A stretch of DNA of 64,000 bases from Candidatus Nitrotoga sp. MKT (lineage in GTDB: Bacteria > Pseudomonadota > Gammaproteobacteria > Burkholderiales > Gallionellaceae): assembly GCA_003402345.1 (NCBI GenBank), contig QFXH01000001.1:478846-542845 (forward strand). The letters are read 5' to 3'. The position numbers and the translations under genes were made by a program. The notes under the pieces were generated by a model, which had not been told where the DNA came from, made no database searches, and saw only the letters and a program-made list of their open reading frames with translations. Positions 36,726 to 47,234 of this stretch are shown piece by piece (within the stretch, counting starts at the first letter, position 1; every line of letters starts with the position of its first letter).

Positions 36726-36814
36726 GCCCGGGTGGTGAAATTGGTAGACACAACGGACTTAAAATCCGTCGGGGAGAAATCTCTGTACCGGTTCAAGTCC
36801 GGTCCCGGGCACCA
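36726..36814 (+). tRNA. tRNA-Leu, anticodon TAA
   Basis: Class II tRNA, acceptor GCCCGGG paired with CCCGGGC, encoded ACCA, long variable arm. Anticodon loop CTTAAAA gives TAA for UUA/UUG. Confidence 0.96.
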
Positions 36815-37173
36815 ACAATCAATCAGTTAGAATGAAATTTAGACGTTATAAATTTACGTTCTGCTCCGCAAAAATGAACTTTCCGGTAAATCTGGGCAAA
36901 AAATAACTGCAAAAGAGAGTGACCTGACAGCAAATACAAACAGTACAAGCGCTCACGGTACAGCATGCAAATACAATTTATATTGTTGTGATCGTGAAAG
37001 TAGTCGGAATAAAGTTTCCATTCAATGCACAATCTGACTTTCCGCTGTAACTTTTCTCAGCCCACCAAAACGTTCCGCTAATCCGATCTTCTTAATCTCT
37101 GAATGTTGTCGCAAACAGCCATTTTTCTCGACGTCAGCAGGAATGAAATTTGGATTTTTTTAGAGTTGATCTA
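36815..37173. other. Intergenic region before rep
   Basis: About 360 bp. No gene, repeat or clear terminator seen. Confidence 0.4.
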
Positions 37174-39162
37174 ATGCTAAGTAAACTCAATCCCTCACAA
37201 TACGAAGCAGTTAAATATCTGGACGGCCCCCTGTTAGTGCTGGCTGGCGCAGGCAGCGGAAAAACGCGTGTTATCACCCATAAGCTAGCCTATCTGATCG
37301 AGCAATGCGGTTACGCACCACGCAACATCGCCGCAATCACCTTTACCAACAAGGCTGCGAATGAAATGCGTGAACGCGTGGGCAAGCTGTTATCCGAGCG
37401 CAATACCAAGGGTTTAACGATTTGCACCTTCCATGCGCTGGGTATACAAATCTTGCGCGAGGAGGCTGGACTGCTCGGCTACAAAAAACAGTTTTCTATC
37501 TTCGATAGTGCTGATACAGCAAAGATCATTAGTGAGCTTTTGGGTGCACCGGACAAGCAAGATATCCGTATCGCACAAAGTGTTATGTCCAGATGGAAAT
37601 CCTCTTTCATCTCGCCGGAACAAGCGTTAAGTTTGGTAGAAAACGAAGCAGATCATCGCACAGCACTACTTTATGCGCGCTATCAAGAAACATTGCGCGC
37701 CTATCAGGCGATGGATTTTGATGACTTGATCCGTTTACCAGTGGATTTGTTTCAGGGTTTTCCTGAAGCCCTGCTGCGTTGGCAGCAACGTTTTCGTTAT
37801 TTATTGATCGACGAATATCAGGATACCAACGATTGCCAGTATCAAATGACTCGCTTGCTGGCGGGCAGTCGCGCAGCATTGACGGCAGTGGGCGACGATG
37901 ATCAGGCGATTTATGCTTGGCGGGGAGCGAGCACCGCGAATTTGCAGAACTTACAAAATGACCACGTGAATTTACGCGTAATCAAGCTGGAACAAAATTA
38001 CCGTTCTTCGCAACGCATTTTGACCTGTGCCAATCATTTAATACGCAACAATACCAAGCTATTCGAAAAAAAATTGTGGAGCGACCATGGGCCGGGTGAC
38101 CCTATCCGCATATTTGCCGCCAGAGACGGTGAGAATGAAGCAGAGTCCGTAGTAATGCGTTTGCTGGCACATAAATTTGAACACAACACACGCTTTTCTG
38201 ACTACGCCATCCTGTATCGCAGCAATCACCTATCGCGTTCTTTTGAAGAACAACTGCGTGGACAGAAAGTGCCCTATACCGTCAGTGGTGGCAGCTCCTT
38301 CTTCGATCGCGCCGAAATCAAGGATCTCACTGCCTATTTGCGTTTGATTGCAAACACGGATGACGATCCGGCCTTCATTCGCGCCATTACCACGCCCAAA
38401 CGAGGTATTGGCAACCAGACACTGGAAAAACTTGCGGGCTATGCCGGTACACGCAACATCAGCCTGTTCGCAGCGGCTTTCGAGAGCGCCATGGCGCATC
38501 AACTTCCTGCGCGACAACACGAAGAATTACTAACCTTTTGCAATTTCATTAATCGCATGGAAGCGCGTGCCGACAAGGAGGAGTGTGCGACGGTGATGGC
38601 AGATTTAATGAGCGCTATTGATTACGAGGCATGGCTGTTCGACAGCCATGAACCGCGTCAAGCGGAAAGCAAATGGGCAAATGTTACCGATTTTGTCAGC
38701 TGGATCAACCGCAAATCGGAAGCCGACGGCAAAACATTGCTGGCAATGACACAAACCATCGCGCTGATAAACCTTCTCGAATCCCGCGAAGAAGAAGTGG
38801 ATGCAGTCTCATTATCCACTCTGCATGCCGCCAAGGGCCTGGAATTCGGCCATGTGTTCATGGTTGGTGTGGAAGAAGGTACTCTGCCGCACCACCAAAG
38901 CGAGCACCCGGAACAAATTGAGGAAGAACGTCGCCTGATGTACGTAGGCATAACTCGCGCGGAACGTTCGCTGCAAATCAGCTACTGCACCAAACGCAAA
39001 CAGGGAAAAGAATGGCAGACGTGCGAAGCAAGCCGCTTCCTACAAGAATTGCCCGCAGATGAGCTAATCTATTCGGGTGTATTACCAGCAGGCAGTACAC
39101 CCGAAGTCAGTAAGGATGCGGGGATGGCGAAATTAGCGCGGTTGAAGGCGATGCTAGGTTAA
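37174..39162 (+). CDS. rep: ATP-dependent DNA helicase Rep (UvrD/PcrA superfamily 1)
   Basis: 3'-5' helicase that helps replication forks past protein roadblocks. 662 aa from the ATG giving MLSKLNPSQYEAVKYLDGPL, close to E. coli Rep; a TTG eight codons earlier is possible. Motifs: GAGSGKTRVIT (Walker A), TFTNKAANEMRERV, LLIDEYQDTND (DExx), VGDDDQAIYAWRGA, LEQNYRSS, SLSTLHAAKGLEF, RRLMYVGITRAE. The ribosome site is weak. It is not clearly linked to its neighbours. Confidence 0.95.
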   Translation: MLSKLNPSQYEAVKYLDGPLLVLAGAGSGKTRVITHKLAYLIEQCGYAPRNIAAITFTNKAANEMRERVGKLLSERNTKGLTICTFHALGIQILREEAGLLGYKKQFSIFDSADTAKIISELLGAPDKQDIRIAQSVMSRWKSSFISPEQALSLVENEADHRTALLYARYQETLRAYQAMDFDDLIRLPVDLFQGFPEALLRWQQRFRYLLIDEYQDTNDCQYQMTRLLAGSRAALTAVGDDDQAIYAWRGASTANLQNLQNDHVNLRVIKLEQNYRSSQRILTCANHLIRNNTKLFEKKLWSDHGPGDPIRIFAARDGENEAESVVMRLLAHKFEHNTRFSDYAILYRSNHLSRSFEEQLRGQKVPYTVSGGSSFFDRAEIKDLTAYLRLIANTDDDPAFIRAITTPKRGIGNQTLEKLAGYAGTRNISLFAAAFESAMAHQLPARQHEELLTFCNFINRMEARADKEECATVMADLMSAIDYEAWLFDSHEPRQAESKWANVTDFVSWINRKSEADGKTLLAMTQTIALINLLESREEEVDAVSLSTLHAAKGLEFGHVFMVGVEEGTLPHHQSEHPEQIEEERRLMYVGITRAERSLQISYCTKRKQGKEWQTCEASRFLQELPADELIYSGVLPAGSTPEVSKDAGMAKLARLKAMLG

Positions 39163-39200
39163 ACCAATATTAAAAATACAAAATAACTGAATAGTGATTC

Positions 39201-39530
39201 TCAGCAGCAACGTTGAATGCCACTCCATTTTTTCCGTTGCTGGTAAAGGTAGAAGTCTTTGCGCGTCAGCGGCGTAATGCTAGGGGAACTGGTGGTATGT
39301 TGAGCGATGTAACGTTCGTAAGCATCGTCCCCACTCAATTCACGTACCACACGCCATACATATGACAATAACTGAAACGGTTTGACACAAACTTCTTCGT
39401 TTGCTGTGAGTGTACCGCTTTGCACGACACACCGATTTATATCCCGGCCAGTTTCAAACACCGGCAAACTAGAATCAGTTACCACAGAAAATGATTCACT
39501 CACGCTTTTCTCAATCAATCCCGTACCCAT
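39201..39530 (-). CDS. YbdD/YjiX-family protein with N-terminal extension
   Basis: 109 aa. The last ~57 residues (VWRVVRELSGDDAYERYI through the terminal QRCC) match the YbdD/YjiX family, ~65-aa proteins encoded after CstA or BtsT transporters; the C-terminal CC is characteristic. About 50 extra N-terminal residues have no counterpart I recognise. The ATG at 39530 lies inside the cstA 3' end (16-bp overlap), with GGAG five bases before it, which supports the long form. Confidence 0.8.
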   Translation of the reverse strand: MGTGLIEKSVSESFSVVTDSSLPVFETGRDINRCVVQSGTLTANEEVCVKPFQLLSYVWRVVRELSGDDAYERYIAQHTTSSPSITPLTRKDFYLYQQRKKWSGIQRCC

Positions 39531-41587
39531 ACTTTCTCCATTCTAGTCAACTGGTGCGATACCTCGGATAACGGAGGTACCGGCTTGCCATTTAGGTAGC
39601 GAACGCAGACACGCAGCATATCGAACACGATCAGCCATAACATGCAGACAAAAAACAAGGTCAGCACTGCATCAAGGCGCTGGTTGAAAATGAGCTGTGG
39701 TGCAATGGCCGCCTTTTCTGGGGGAAGAAGACCTGATGCGAGTTTTGTGGCTAGATCGTTGGCAGCAGCGAGAAAACCGATACGTACATCAGTGCTGGTG
39801 ATTTTTTCCCACACGGCACTGCTGGTAATTATAGCCAGCCAGGTAAGCGGCAAAGCCGTGATCCAAGCATATTTTAGCTTGTCGGATTTAACCAAGATAC
39901 CCGTGGCAACGCACAACGCGATGGCAGCTAGAATTTGATTCGAGATACCGAACAACGGCCACAGGATGTTGACACCACCATTGGGATCAATCACGCCAAT
40001 ATATAAAAAATAGCCCCAGGCAGCCACAATAATACCGCTACTCAACAATACTGACGGATACCACGAGGTGTGCCCCAACGGTTTCCAAATATTCCCTAGC
40101 ATGTCTTGCAACATGAAGCGGCCGACACGCGTACCTGCATCCAGCGTTGTGAGAATGAAGATGGCCTCAAACATGATGGCGAAGTGATACCACATGGCAA
40201 GCATACCTTGACCAAAGGCACTACCAAAAATACTGGCCATGCCAACCGCCAGCGAGGGCGCACCGCCAGTACGCGCGAACAGGGTAGCTTCACCCATTTG
40301 CTGCGCCAGCAAATTCATCTGCGCCACCGTAACTGGAAAACCCCAACTGGAAATTTTGGTCACCGCATCTGCCGCTTCTTTGCCAACGATACCCGCAGGA
40401 GAATTGATGGCAAAGAACACGCCAGGATCTAACACCGTAGCTGCAATGATCGCCATTATTGCAACGAAAGATTCCAGCGCCATGCCGCCGAAGCCGATCA
40501 TGCGGATGTCGCGCTCGTTGCTGAGCAGCTTAGGGGTAGTGCCGGAGGCGATCAGTGCATGAAAACCAGAAATTGCCCCACAAGCGATGGTGATAAACAC
40601 GAAAGGAAATAATTTACCTCCAAAAATAGGGCCGGTCCCGTCGACGAACTGGGTGAATGCGGGCATTTTTACGCTCGGTTGCATCCACACAATGGCCAGC
40701 ATCAATAGGATGACCGTACCGAGTTTCATATAGGTAGACAGGTAATCGCGTGGCGCGAGCAGCAACCATACTGGCAGGATAGCCGCTGCAAAACCGTAAG
40801 CGATTACCATCCAAGCCAATGGCAGACCGGAATAATCAAAAAACTCGCGTAGATTTTGTTGGTGCTCAATCCATCCACCACCCGCCACAGCTAACAGCAA
40901 CAAGATGACGCCCAGTAACGAACCTTCAAGCACACGGCCCGGGCGGATAGAACGCATGTATAGGCCCACCAACATAGCGATGGGGATAGTGGCAGCCACG
41001 GTAGAAGTAGCCCAGGGGCTATGTTTCATAGCATTGACCACTACCAAACCGAGCACCGCGATAAGAATAATCATGATAAACAGCGTGGTGGTTAGCGCAG
41101 CGGCACCACCAATAGCACCCAGTTCATCTCGCGCCATTTGACCCAAGCTACGGCCATTACGACGGGTGGAATAAAACAGCGTGACCATGTCCTGCACACA
41201 GCCGCCGAGTACTGCGCCGAACAATATCCACAGCGTACCTGGCAAGTAACCAAACTGCGCAGCCAGAGTCGGTCCGACCAGAGGCCCTGGTCCCGCAATA
41301 GCGGCGAAATGGTGCCCGAATACGATCCAGCGATTGGTTGGAATATAATCCCGTCCGTTATCGAGCCGCTCTGCGGGTGTAGCGCGAGTTGGATCAATGA
41401 GCAGAACTTTGGTGGCGATCCATGTTGCGTAGAAACGATAGGCAATCGCGTATACGCATAGCGCGGCTGTGACAAACCACAGCGCGTTGATCGACTCGCC
41501 GCGATTAAGCGCTATACCGCCCAATGCGGCAGATCCAAGCAAGGCAACGGCAATCCAAACAAAGATGGCCACCAATGAATTTTTCAT
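39515..41587 (-). CDS. cstA: CstA-family peptide/pyruvate transporter
   Basis: 690-aa inner membrane protein with many helices. E. coli CstA-like start region SAALGGIALNRGESINALWF, then FGHHFAAIAGPGPLVGPTLAAQFGYLPG, VQDMVTLFYSTRRNGRSLG, CGAISGFHALIASGTTPK and NGGVNILWPLFGISNQILAAIAL. The family takes up peptides or pyruvate in carbon starvation. I place the start at the ATG giving MKNSLVAIFVW (41587). It is divergent from mdh, with a striking palindrome between. Confidence 0.93.
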   Translation of the reverse strand: MKNSLVAIFVWIAVALLGSAALGGIALNRGESINALWFVTAALCVYAIAYRFYATWIATKVLLIDPTRATPAERLDNGRDYIPTNRWIVFGHHFAAIAGPGPLVGPTLAAQFGYLPGTLWILFGAVLGGCVQDMVTLFYSTRRNGRSLGQMARDELGAIGGAAALTTTLFIMIILIAVLGLVVVNAMKHSPWATSTVAATIPIAMLVGLYMRSIRPGRVLEGSLLGVILLLLAVAGGGWIEHQQNLREFFDYSGLPLAWMVIAYGFAAAILPVWLLLAPRDYLSTYMKLGTVILLMLAIVWMQPSVKMPAFTQFVDGTGPIFGGKLFPFVFITIACGAISGFHALIASGTTPKLLSNERDIRMIGFGGMALESFVAIMAIIAATVLDPGVFFAINSPAGIVGKEAADAVTKISSWGFPVTVAQMNLLAQQMGEATLFARTGGAPSLAVGMASIFGSAFGQGMLAMWYHFAIMFEAIFILTTLDAGTRVGRFMLQDMLGNIWKPLGHTSWYPSVLLSSGIIVAAWGYFLYIGVIDPNGGVNILWPLFGISNQILAAIALCVATGILVKSDKLKYAWITALPLTWLAIITSSAVWEKITSTDVRIGFLAAANDLATKLASGLLPPEKAAIAPQLIFNQRLDAVLTLFFVCMLWLIVFDMLRVCVRYLNGKPVPPLSEVSHQLTRMEKVWVRD

Positions 41588-41651
41588 AGTAATTTCTATG
41601 CAATAAGGCAACCGCAAATTATGACATGCCTCACAACTTAGATGGAGTTGA

Positions 41652-41701
41652 TAAAGATTATTATCTTTAATGTTTATATTAAATTCAATTTAATATAAAC
41701 A
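41652..41701. promoter_or_regulatory. Paired AT-rich palindromes between cstA and mdh
   Basis: A perfect palindrome of 15-bp arms around one C spans 41671-41701 (left arm begins TGTTTATATTAAATT). Directly beside it TAAAGAT-TATT-ATCTTTA (41652-41669) forms a 7-bp stem. They lie 65-115 bp from the cstA start and 114-163 bp from mdh. Likely operator(s) for a dimeric regulator, or a bidirectional hairpin. Confidence 0.55.
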
Positions 41702-41814
41702 TATTTTGATCGGCATTAAGCTGGGCTTTAACCCGAATTTTTGAGCCCCCCCTTTGCCTGACTAACAAACACTGTCAGAATGTCCACATAATTCATCGCG
41801 TAGGAGACATTGCT

Positions 41815-42798
41815 ATGAAAGCACCTATCCGCATCGCCATCACTGGTGCTGCTGGTCAGATCAGTTACAGCCTGTTATTCCGCATCGCCAATGGCGATAT
41901 GCTGAAACACGAACAGCCCATCATCCTGCAACTGCTGGACATACCACAAGCGCAGCAAGCGTTGCGTGGCATAGCGATGGAGTTGGAAGATTGCGTATTT
42001 CCCATGTTGCAGCAGGTTATCATTACCGATGACCCCAAGGTCGCCTTTCGCGACGCAGAAATTGTCCTGCTGGTTGGCGCGCGTCCGCGTAGCAAGGGCA
42101 TGGAACGCAGTGAACTAATCGAGATTAACGCTGGTATTTTCGCCGAACACGGCAAGATTCTCAATGCATTCGCCGCACCACATGTCAAAGTTTTAGTGAT
42201 AGGCAATCCCGCTAATACTAACGCACTAATTCTTATACATAACGCCCCCGACCTTAACCCAAAGAATATCAGCTCTATGATGCGGCTTGATCACAACCGC
42301 GCTATCGCGCAGGTAGCGCGTAAGCTTTCCCAGCCTATAGGTAACATCAAAAAAATGGTGGTGTGGGGCAACCATTCCTGTACACAATATCCCGATCTGT
42401 CACATGCCGAAATACGAGGAAGCAAAGTCCTCGACATTCTGCCAGATCATAATTGGATTGAAAGCGAATTTATCCCGACTGTGCAAAAGCGCGGCACAGT
42501 GGTTATCGAAGCGCGCGGCTTAAGTAGCGCTGCCAGCGCTGCCAACGCAGCCATCGGCCATATGCATGATTGGATACTTGGCTCACACCATGATGACTGG
42601 GTCACCATGAGCGTACTATCGGATGGTAGTTACGATATACCAGCAGGCGTTGTGTACGGTTTTCCAGTCACCTGTCACAATGGTGACTACAAAATTGTGC
42701 AGAATTTGCCGATAAGTGAAATCAGCCGCCAACATATGCTGGAAAACTATCGTGAGTTATCGAAAGAAAGAGAACAAATCAAACACCTACTGGGTTAA
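41815..42798 (+). CDS. mdh: Malate dehydrogenase (NAD-dependent)
   Basis: Citric acid cycle enzyme, 327 aa, of the MDH type common in betaproteobacteria and related to cytosolic MDH. NAD-binding [14 protein letters not shown], substrate loop [37 protein letters not shown], and the catalytic His in [25 protein letters not shown]-like sequence AGGAGA precedes the ATG. Confidence 0.96.
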   Translation: MKAPIRIAITGAAGQISYSLLFRIANGDMLKHEQPIILQLLDIPQAQQALRGIAMELEDCVFPMLQQVIITDDPKVAFRDAEIVLLVGARPRSKGMERSELIEINAGIFAEHGKILNAFAAPHVKVLVIGNPANTNALILIHNAPDLNPKNISSMMRLDHNRAIAQVARKLSQPIGNIKKMVVWGNHSCTQYPDLSHAEIRGSKVLDILPDHNWIESEFIPTVQKRGTVVIEARGLSSAASAANAAIGHMHDWILGSHHDDWVTMSVLSDGSYDIPAGVVYGFPVTCHNGDYKIVQNLPISEISRQHMLENYRELSKEREQIKHLLG

Positions 42799-43368
42799 AT
42801 AATAACTACTACCCATATAGTTACATTAATTTTAACCCTGCTATCTAAATACACAAAAGTTAAAAAATAACAAAATGGGACAGCATTCCTGTTTTTATAC
42901 TAGCTCAACTACCACCTACTAAAAATGTTATTAGTTTACTGGCGTTGAATATCCAATGGCTGGCAATCAAGGAAGCTGCCATCCCCGGCCTAAGGGGTAT
43001 CGCTGCACTTTTTTGTACCTATTCACGTTATCCGCTGATCAACACATTGCTGTATAACCCAGCCATTATTAATATTGAAAAATCACACAAAAACTCGTTT
43101 AAAATGACGATACTGAAGCCTTTAAAACCCGTTTATTAAATGCTACCTACCTGCTTGGCGCTACTTTTTCTTTTCTTCTGGGATGAACTAAATCCTCGCA
43201 AAGTGGGTTGTTGCCCTGCAGATAGCTTTCCCTTCAATGAAGCGTGGAACAACTAACTTTCCATGCTCATAATGATGATTTTTTATTATTTGTGGCACAC
43301 CATTTCCAGCATGGTTGAGTTTGCTTTGGACGATGTGCTCGCATCCAAAAAACTTAAAGGAGAAAAAC
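42799..43368. other. Intergenic region after mdh
   Basis: No convincing gene over about 570 bp. A 37-codon frame at 43264-43377 (MLIMMIFYYLWH...) ends across the start of the next small gene, but has only a poor ribosome site. A 64-codon frame at 42945 lacks a site and similarity. Confidence 0.4.
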
Positions 43369-43488
43369 ATGAGTAGCGTATTGCGTAGCGTTTGGGCCTT
43401 CATCATGCTGATTGCTGTAATCATCACGATTTTTGTGCTAATCGGCGTGCTTAGTCTTATCGTTTTCCCTTCACACTGGCTCTCTTAA
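43369..43488 (+). CDS. 39-aa single-helix membrane protein
   Basis: Starts with ATG behind AAAGGAG with an ideal 6-base spacing. After MSSVLRSVW comes a ~22-residue hydrophobic helix rich in Ile, Val and Leu, and a short tail ending SHWLS. No family recognised; the size and shape resemble accessory microproteins of membrane complexes, but no partner is evident. An overlapping upstream 37-codon frame could couple to it. Confidence 0.6.
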   Translation: MSSVLRSVWAFIMLIAVIITIFVLIGVLSLIVFPSHWLS

Positions 43489-43664
43489 TGTCTATTTGAA
43501 GTATGGGCTTGAAAGATACCCATTTTGGGTGGACAAAACCTAGCTATCGCCAGCACCGGTCTTACCGCTGCGACATCCATGATTTGCCGTGCATCGACGG
43601 GCAAAACTCGAATGCCAACAGCCTTTAACGAACAATGCCACTATACAATAACGTACAAGCCTAC

Positions 43665-46600
43665 TTAATCCAACACTGGATGACCATTAAAAAATATTGC
43701 AAATTCTTCAGCTGGCAGCGGATGGCTATAATAATAGCCTTGGATCTCATCGCAGCCTCGAGCGCGCAAAAAATCCAGTTGTTCCAATGTTTCTACTCCT
43801 TCTGCAATGACCTGTAATTTAAACTGGTGGCCCAAACTAATGATGGAACGCACGATAGCTGCGTCATTTTCATCAATAGCGACGTCACGTACGAAGGATT
43901 GATCCACCTTCAGTCGATCGAGTGGCATTTTCTTCAAGTAACTAAGGCTAGAATAACCGGTACCAAAGTCATCTATGGCTAATTGCACTCCAAGCTCATG
44001 CATGTGGGTCAGAAAAGCCATTGACGCTTGAGCCTCGTTCATCATGACGCCTTCAGTAATTTCCAACTCCAAATCCTTTGGATGCAGCCCCGTTTCTTCT
44101 AATACGGCGATGATCATTTGCGCAAGCTGAGGTTGACGTAATTGACTGGTGGATAAATTTATAGATATCGGGAATATGGATATCCCTTGCCGCCTCCATT
44201 CGGCTAGTTGCGCGCAAGCTGAGCGCAACACCCATTCTCCTATGGGTATAATCTGCCCGGTCTCCTCAGCCACGGGAACAAATTCTGCTGGCGCAACAAA
44301 GCCCTTCTCTGGATGTTTCCAGCGCAGTAATGCCTCCGCACCGCACACCATTCCATTGACCAAGTTTACCTGGGGCTGATAATGCAATGTGAACTCATTG
44401 CGCTCCAACGCCAGGCGCATGTCATTTTCCATAGAAAACAGTTGATGGGCACGAAAATTCATTTCTGGCGCAAAAAACAGAAAATTGCTGCGTCCCTCAG
44501 CTTTTACACGATACATCGCCACATCCGCATGCTTGATCAACGTATTGATTTCGTCTTCACTATCCGCATTGTCAGGATAAATACTGATGCCGATACTGGC
44601 ATGAGTGGCGATTTGCATCGTGCCGACATCGCAAGGAGTAGTCATCGCCTTGAGTATCTTGCCCGCCACACGTGCCGCACCGCTTGCATCGGTCTCACGC
44701 AGCAACACGATAAATTCGTCGCCACTGATACGCGACACCGTATCTACCTCACGTACACATTCCTGCAAACGCAACGCCACTACCTGCAATAATTTGTCCC
44801 CCACCGCATGCCCCATCGAATCATTTACATACTTAAAGCGATCGAGATCAATGAATAGCAATGCAAATTTATGCTCATCACGGTGTGATTCAGCGATCAA
44901 CTGCCCGAGACGGTCATGCAGCAAAGTACGGTTGGGCAGACCAGTCAACACATCGAAATAAGCAAGGGACTGAATGTGCTGCTCAGATTCCTTACGCTTG
45001 GTGATATCAACCCTAACAGATATGTAACGTACAACTTGCCCGTTCGCATCTTTGAGTGGCACGATAGTGCTATCCACCCAATACAGTGCGCCGCTTTTTG
45101 CACGGTTACAAATTTCACCGCGCCAGATGTCACCACGGGCGATGGTAATCCACATTTCGGCGAAAAAAACGCTTGGATGTATCCCGGAATTAACGATACG
45201 GTGGTCATGACCAAGCATCTCCTCCCGGCTATAGCCACTTACTTCACAAAATTTATCATTGGCCTGAATAATGCGCCCGGAAGGATCGGCAACGGAAACG
45301 AGCGCATGCTGGTCAATTGCCTGGATGTAGCTGATTAACTCTGCGGAACTTCGCTCGGCATCTTCTTTGGCATGCAGCAGCAAACTTTGAGTTTCCTTGC
45401 GGGCTGTGATGTCGTGGATAAAGGCGCAGAACTCATATTTACCCTTCTGCTTGACCGGGGATATTGCCAATTCGATGGCAAATTGGTGCCCCTCACGATG
45501 CAAGCCCGTTATCTCTATACGCTTATTCAGTGCGGCCCCCTCACCAGAAGCCAAAAAATCTTTCAAACCCTGAATATGCGCATTACGATACTGCGGTGGG
45601 ATGATCATATCGTGCAGCATGTGTCCGATAGTTTCTTCCCGTGCCCAACCAAAAATCTTTTCTGCCTGACCATTCCATCCGGTGAGAATGCCCTCCGAAT
45701 TCATAAGTATTACGGCGTCGGGGGCGGCATCAATAATAGTGCGCAATCTCATATCAATCTCGGCCAGCTCCATTTCCTCAAGCTTTCGGCTGGTCACATC
45801 TTGAACAACACCCAGCATCTTCAACGGAGTTCCATCGATATCACGTATTACACCGCCACGCTGGTGTAACCAACGCATCGTTCCATCCGGCCAAATAACC
45901 CGGTGCTCTATGTCATATTTAGTACTTTCTTCAACACAGCTCTTCATGGAATTGATCATATACTGACGGTCATCAGAATGTATGCCGCTCAGGAAATCTT
46001 CATAAGTACCATTCTGTTTTCCTGCAGGACAGGCCATAAGGGCAGAAATATGGTCGCACCAATACAGTTTGCTAGTGCGAATATCCCAATCCCAAGTGCC
46101 GATCTCACCATACATCAAACTAAGGCGTAAGCGCTCCTCACTCTCAATCAATCGTTCATTCATCTTCCGCACAGTTCGAAGAGCGCGTTCCCGGCCCTGC
46201 ACTAGCAATCCTGTGAATAACCCTAGCAATATACTCACGGCTAAACCGGCCACGACAATGGATTGCGACTTTTCTTCGGCCAGCTGCGCCTCAAAGCTGG
46301 GGAGAGAACTAGCAGCCATTGTCCAGGTATGCCCAGCAATTTCAAGGCGTTTGGAAGCGTGGAAAAACGAATCTACGGCACTGATTTTATTAATGCTGTC
46401 GGCAGCATACATCAGCGTATTGTTTGATATGTTTTCGCCATCGTAGATTTTGATGTCGATGTCAAGAACACGTGCACCGAAAATGCCACGTATAAAACCA
46501 TCCGTCCGAAATAGAGCACTAACCCAGCCAATAAGATTGGCTCGGCGCTCAGCCAAAGTAGCATATGGCGCACCGTTTTTATAAACAGGCAAATACATCA

Positions 46601-47234
46601 AGAAACCAGTCTGCGCACTTTCGCCATGTTCTTGCATCAGTTTTGTCTTGCCAGTGATAACAGCTTTATCGTTATCACGCGCTTGCTCCATTGCAACACG
46701 CCGTACTGGATCGGAATACATGTCGCCACCAAAAGTACGTCGAATACCCTTTGAGAATGGCTCGATGAAGATAACAGAGGTAGCGATATCTCGCTTCCCA
46801 CCAGGGCTGATGATGTATGCGGGAATGCCTTCCTTGTAGATGGTAGTGTGTTTGTCTTGCTTCGCCGCGGGTACGACTAGCGAAAAACCCACACCCTGTA
46901 TACCAGGGAAGCTCTCGGCAATATGTTGAGCGACGATATAGGCATGGAATTCGTCGCTCTCTACGCTGGTGGAAGCGGCAAATAAGCCTTGCACGCCCCG
47001 CAGCGCTTGTTCCAAAGATTGCATACGTTGTTCAATGCGGTTACTGACATCCAGCAAACGAAAATCGAAATCATATTGCAATTCCTGGACCGCTTCATAG
47101 CGTGCACTTTTCCACAACTGATGGGTTACAACTAAAGAAACAATCACGACCAACCATGGTAAAAATCGGATAGCAGGAGACCATGATAGTAGCTGCTGAA
47201 TGGGATTAATGCGTGATGCTGATGAGGTCACCAC
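43665..47234 (-). CDS. CHASE-PAS-PAS-PAS-GGDEF-EAL cyclic di-GMP protein
   Basis: 1189-aa inner membrane sensor. A first helix (about 20-42), a periplasmic CHASE domain (about 85-300), a second helix (about 330-350), then three PAS/PAC units, GGDEF and EAL. The synthase motif reads SGDEF and has an RxxD inhibitory site five residues ahead (REVD). The EAL part keeps GAEALLRW, EITEGVMM, IDDFGTGYSS, KVDQSFV and AEGVET, so phosphodiesterase activity is expected. Both activities look intact. Signal and targets are unknown. Confidence 0.92.
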   Translation of the reverse strand: MVTSSASRINPIQQLLSWSPAIRFLPWLVVIVSLVVTHQLWKSARYEAVQELQYDFDFRLLDVSNRIEQRMQSLEQALRGVQGLFAASTSVESDEFHAYIVAQHIAESFPGIQGVGFSLVVPAAKQDKHTTIYKEGIPAYIISPGGKRDIATSVIFIEPFSKGIRRTFGGDMYSDPVRRVAMEQARDNDKAVITGKTKLMQEHGESAQTGFLMYLPVYKNGAPYATLAERRANLIGWVSALFRTDGFIRGIFGARVLDIDIKIYDGENISNNTLMYAADSINKISAVDSFFHASKRLEIAGHTWTMAASSLPSFEAQLAEEKSQSIVVAGLAVSILLGLFTGLLVQGRERALRTVRKMNERLIESEERLRLSLMYGEIGTWDWDIRTSKLYWCDHISALMACPAGKQNGTYEDFLSGIHSDDRQYMINSMKSCVEESTKYDIEHRVIWPDGTMRWLHQRGGVIRDIDGTPLKMLGVVQDVTSRKLEEMELAEIDMRLRTIIDAAPDAVILMNSEGILTGWNGQAEKIFGWAREETIGHMLHDMIIPPQYRNAHIQGLKDFLASGEGAALNKRIEITGLHREGHQFAIELAISPVKQKGKYEFCAFIHDITARKETQSLLLHAKEDAERSSAELISYIQAIDQHALVSVADPSGRIIQANDKFCEVSGYSREEMLGHDHRIVNSGIHPSVFFAEMWITIARGDIWRGEICNRAKSGALYWVDSTIVPLKDANGQVVRYISVRVDITKRKESEQHIQSLAYFDVLTGLPNRTLLHDRLGQLIAESHRDEHKFALLFIDLDRFKYVNDSMGHAVGDKLLQVVALRLQECVREVDTVSRISGDEFIVLLRETDASGAARVAGKILKAMTTPCDVGTMQIATHASIGISIYPDNADSEDEINTLIKHADVAMYRVKAEGRSNFLFFAPEMNFRAHQLFSMENDMRLALERNEFTLHYQPQVNLVNGMVCGAEALLRWKHPEKGFVAPAEFVPVAEETGQIIPIGEWVLRSACAQLAEWRRQGISIFPISINLSTSQLRQPQLAQMIIAVLEETGLHPKDLELEITEGVMMNEAQASMAFLTHMHELGVQLAIDDFGTGYSSLSYLKKMPLDRLKVDQSFVRDVAIDENDAAIVRSIISLGHQFKLQVIAEGVETLEQLDFLRARGCDEIQGYYYSHPLPAEEFAIFFNGHPVLD

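Noticed and set aside
42945..43139. 64-codon frame after mdh
   Set aside because: No ribosome site and composition of non-coding DNA.
43188..43427. 79-codon minus-strand frame
   Set aside because: Antisense to the 39-aa membrane gene, which has a strong ribosome site on the other strand.
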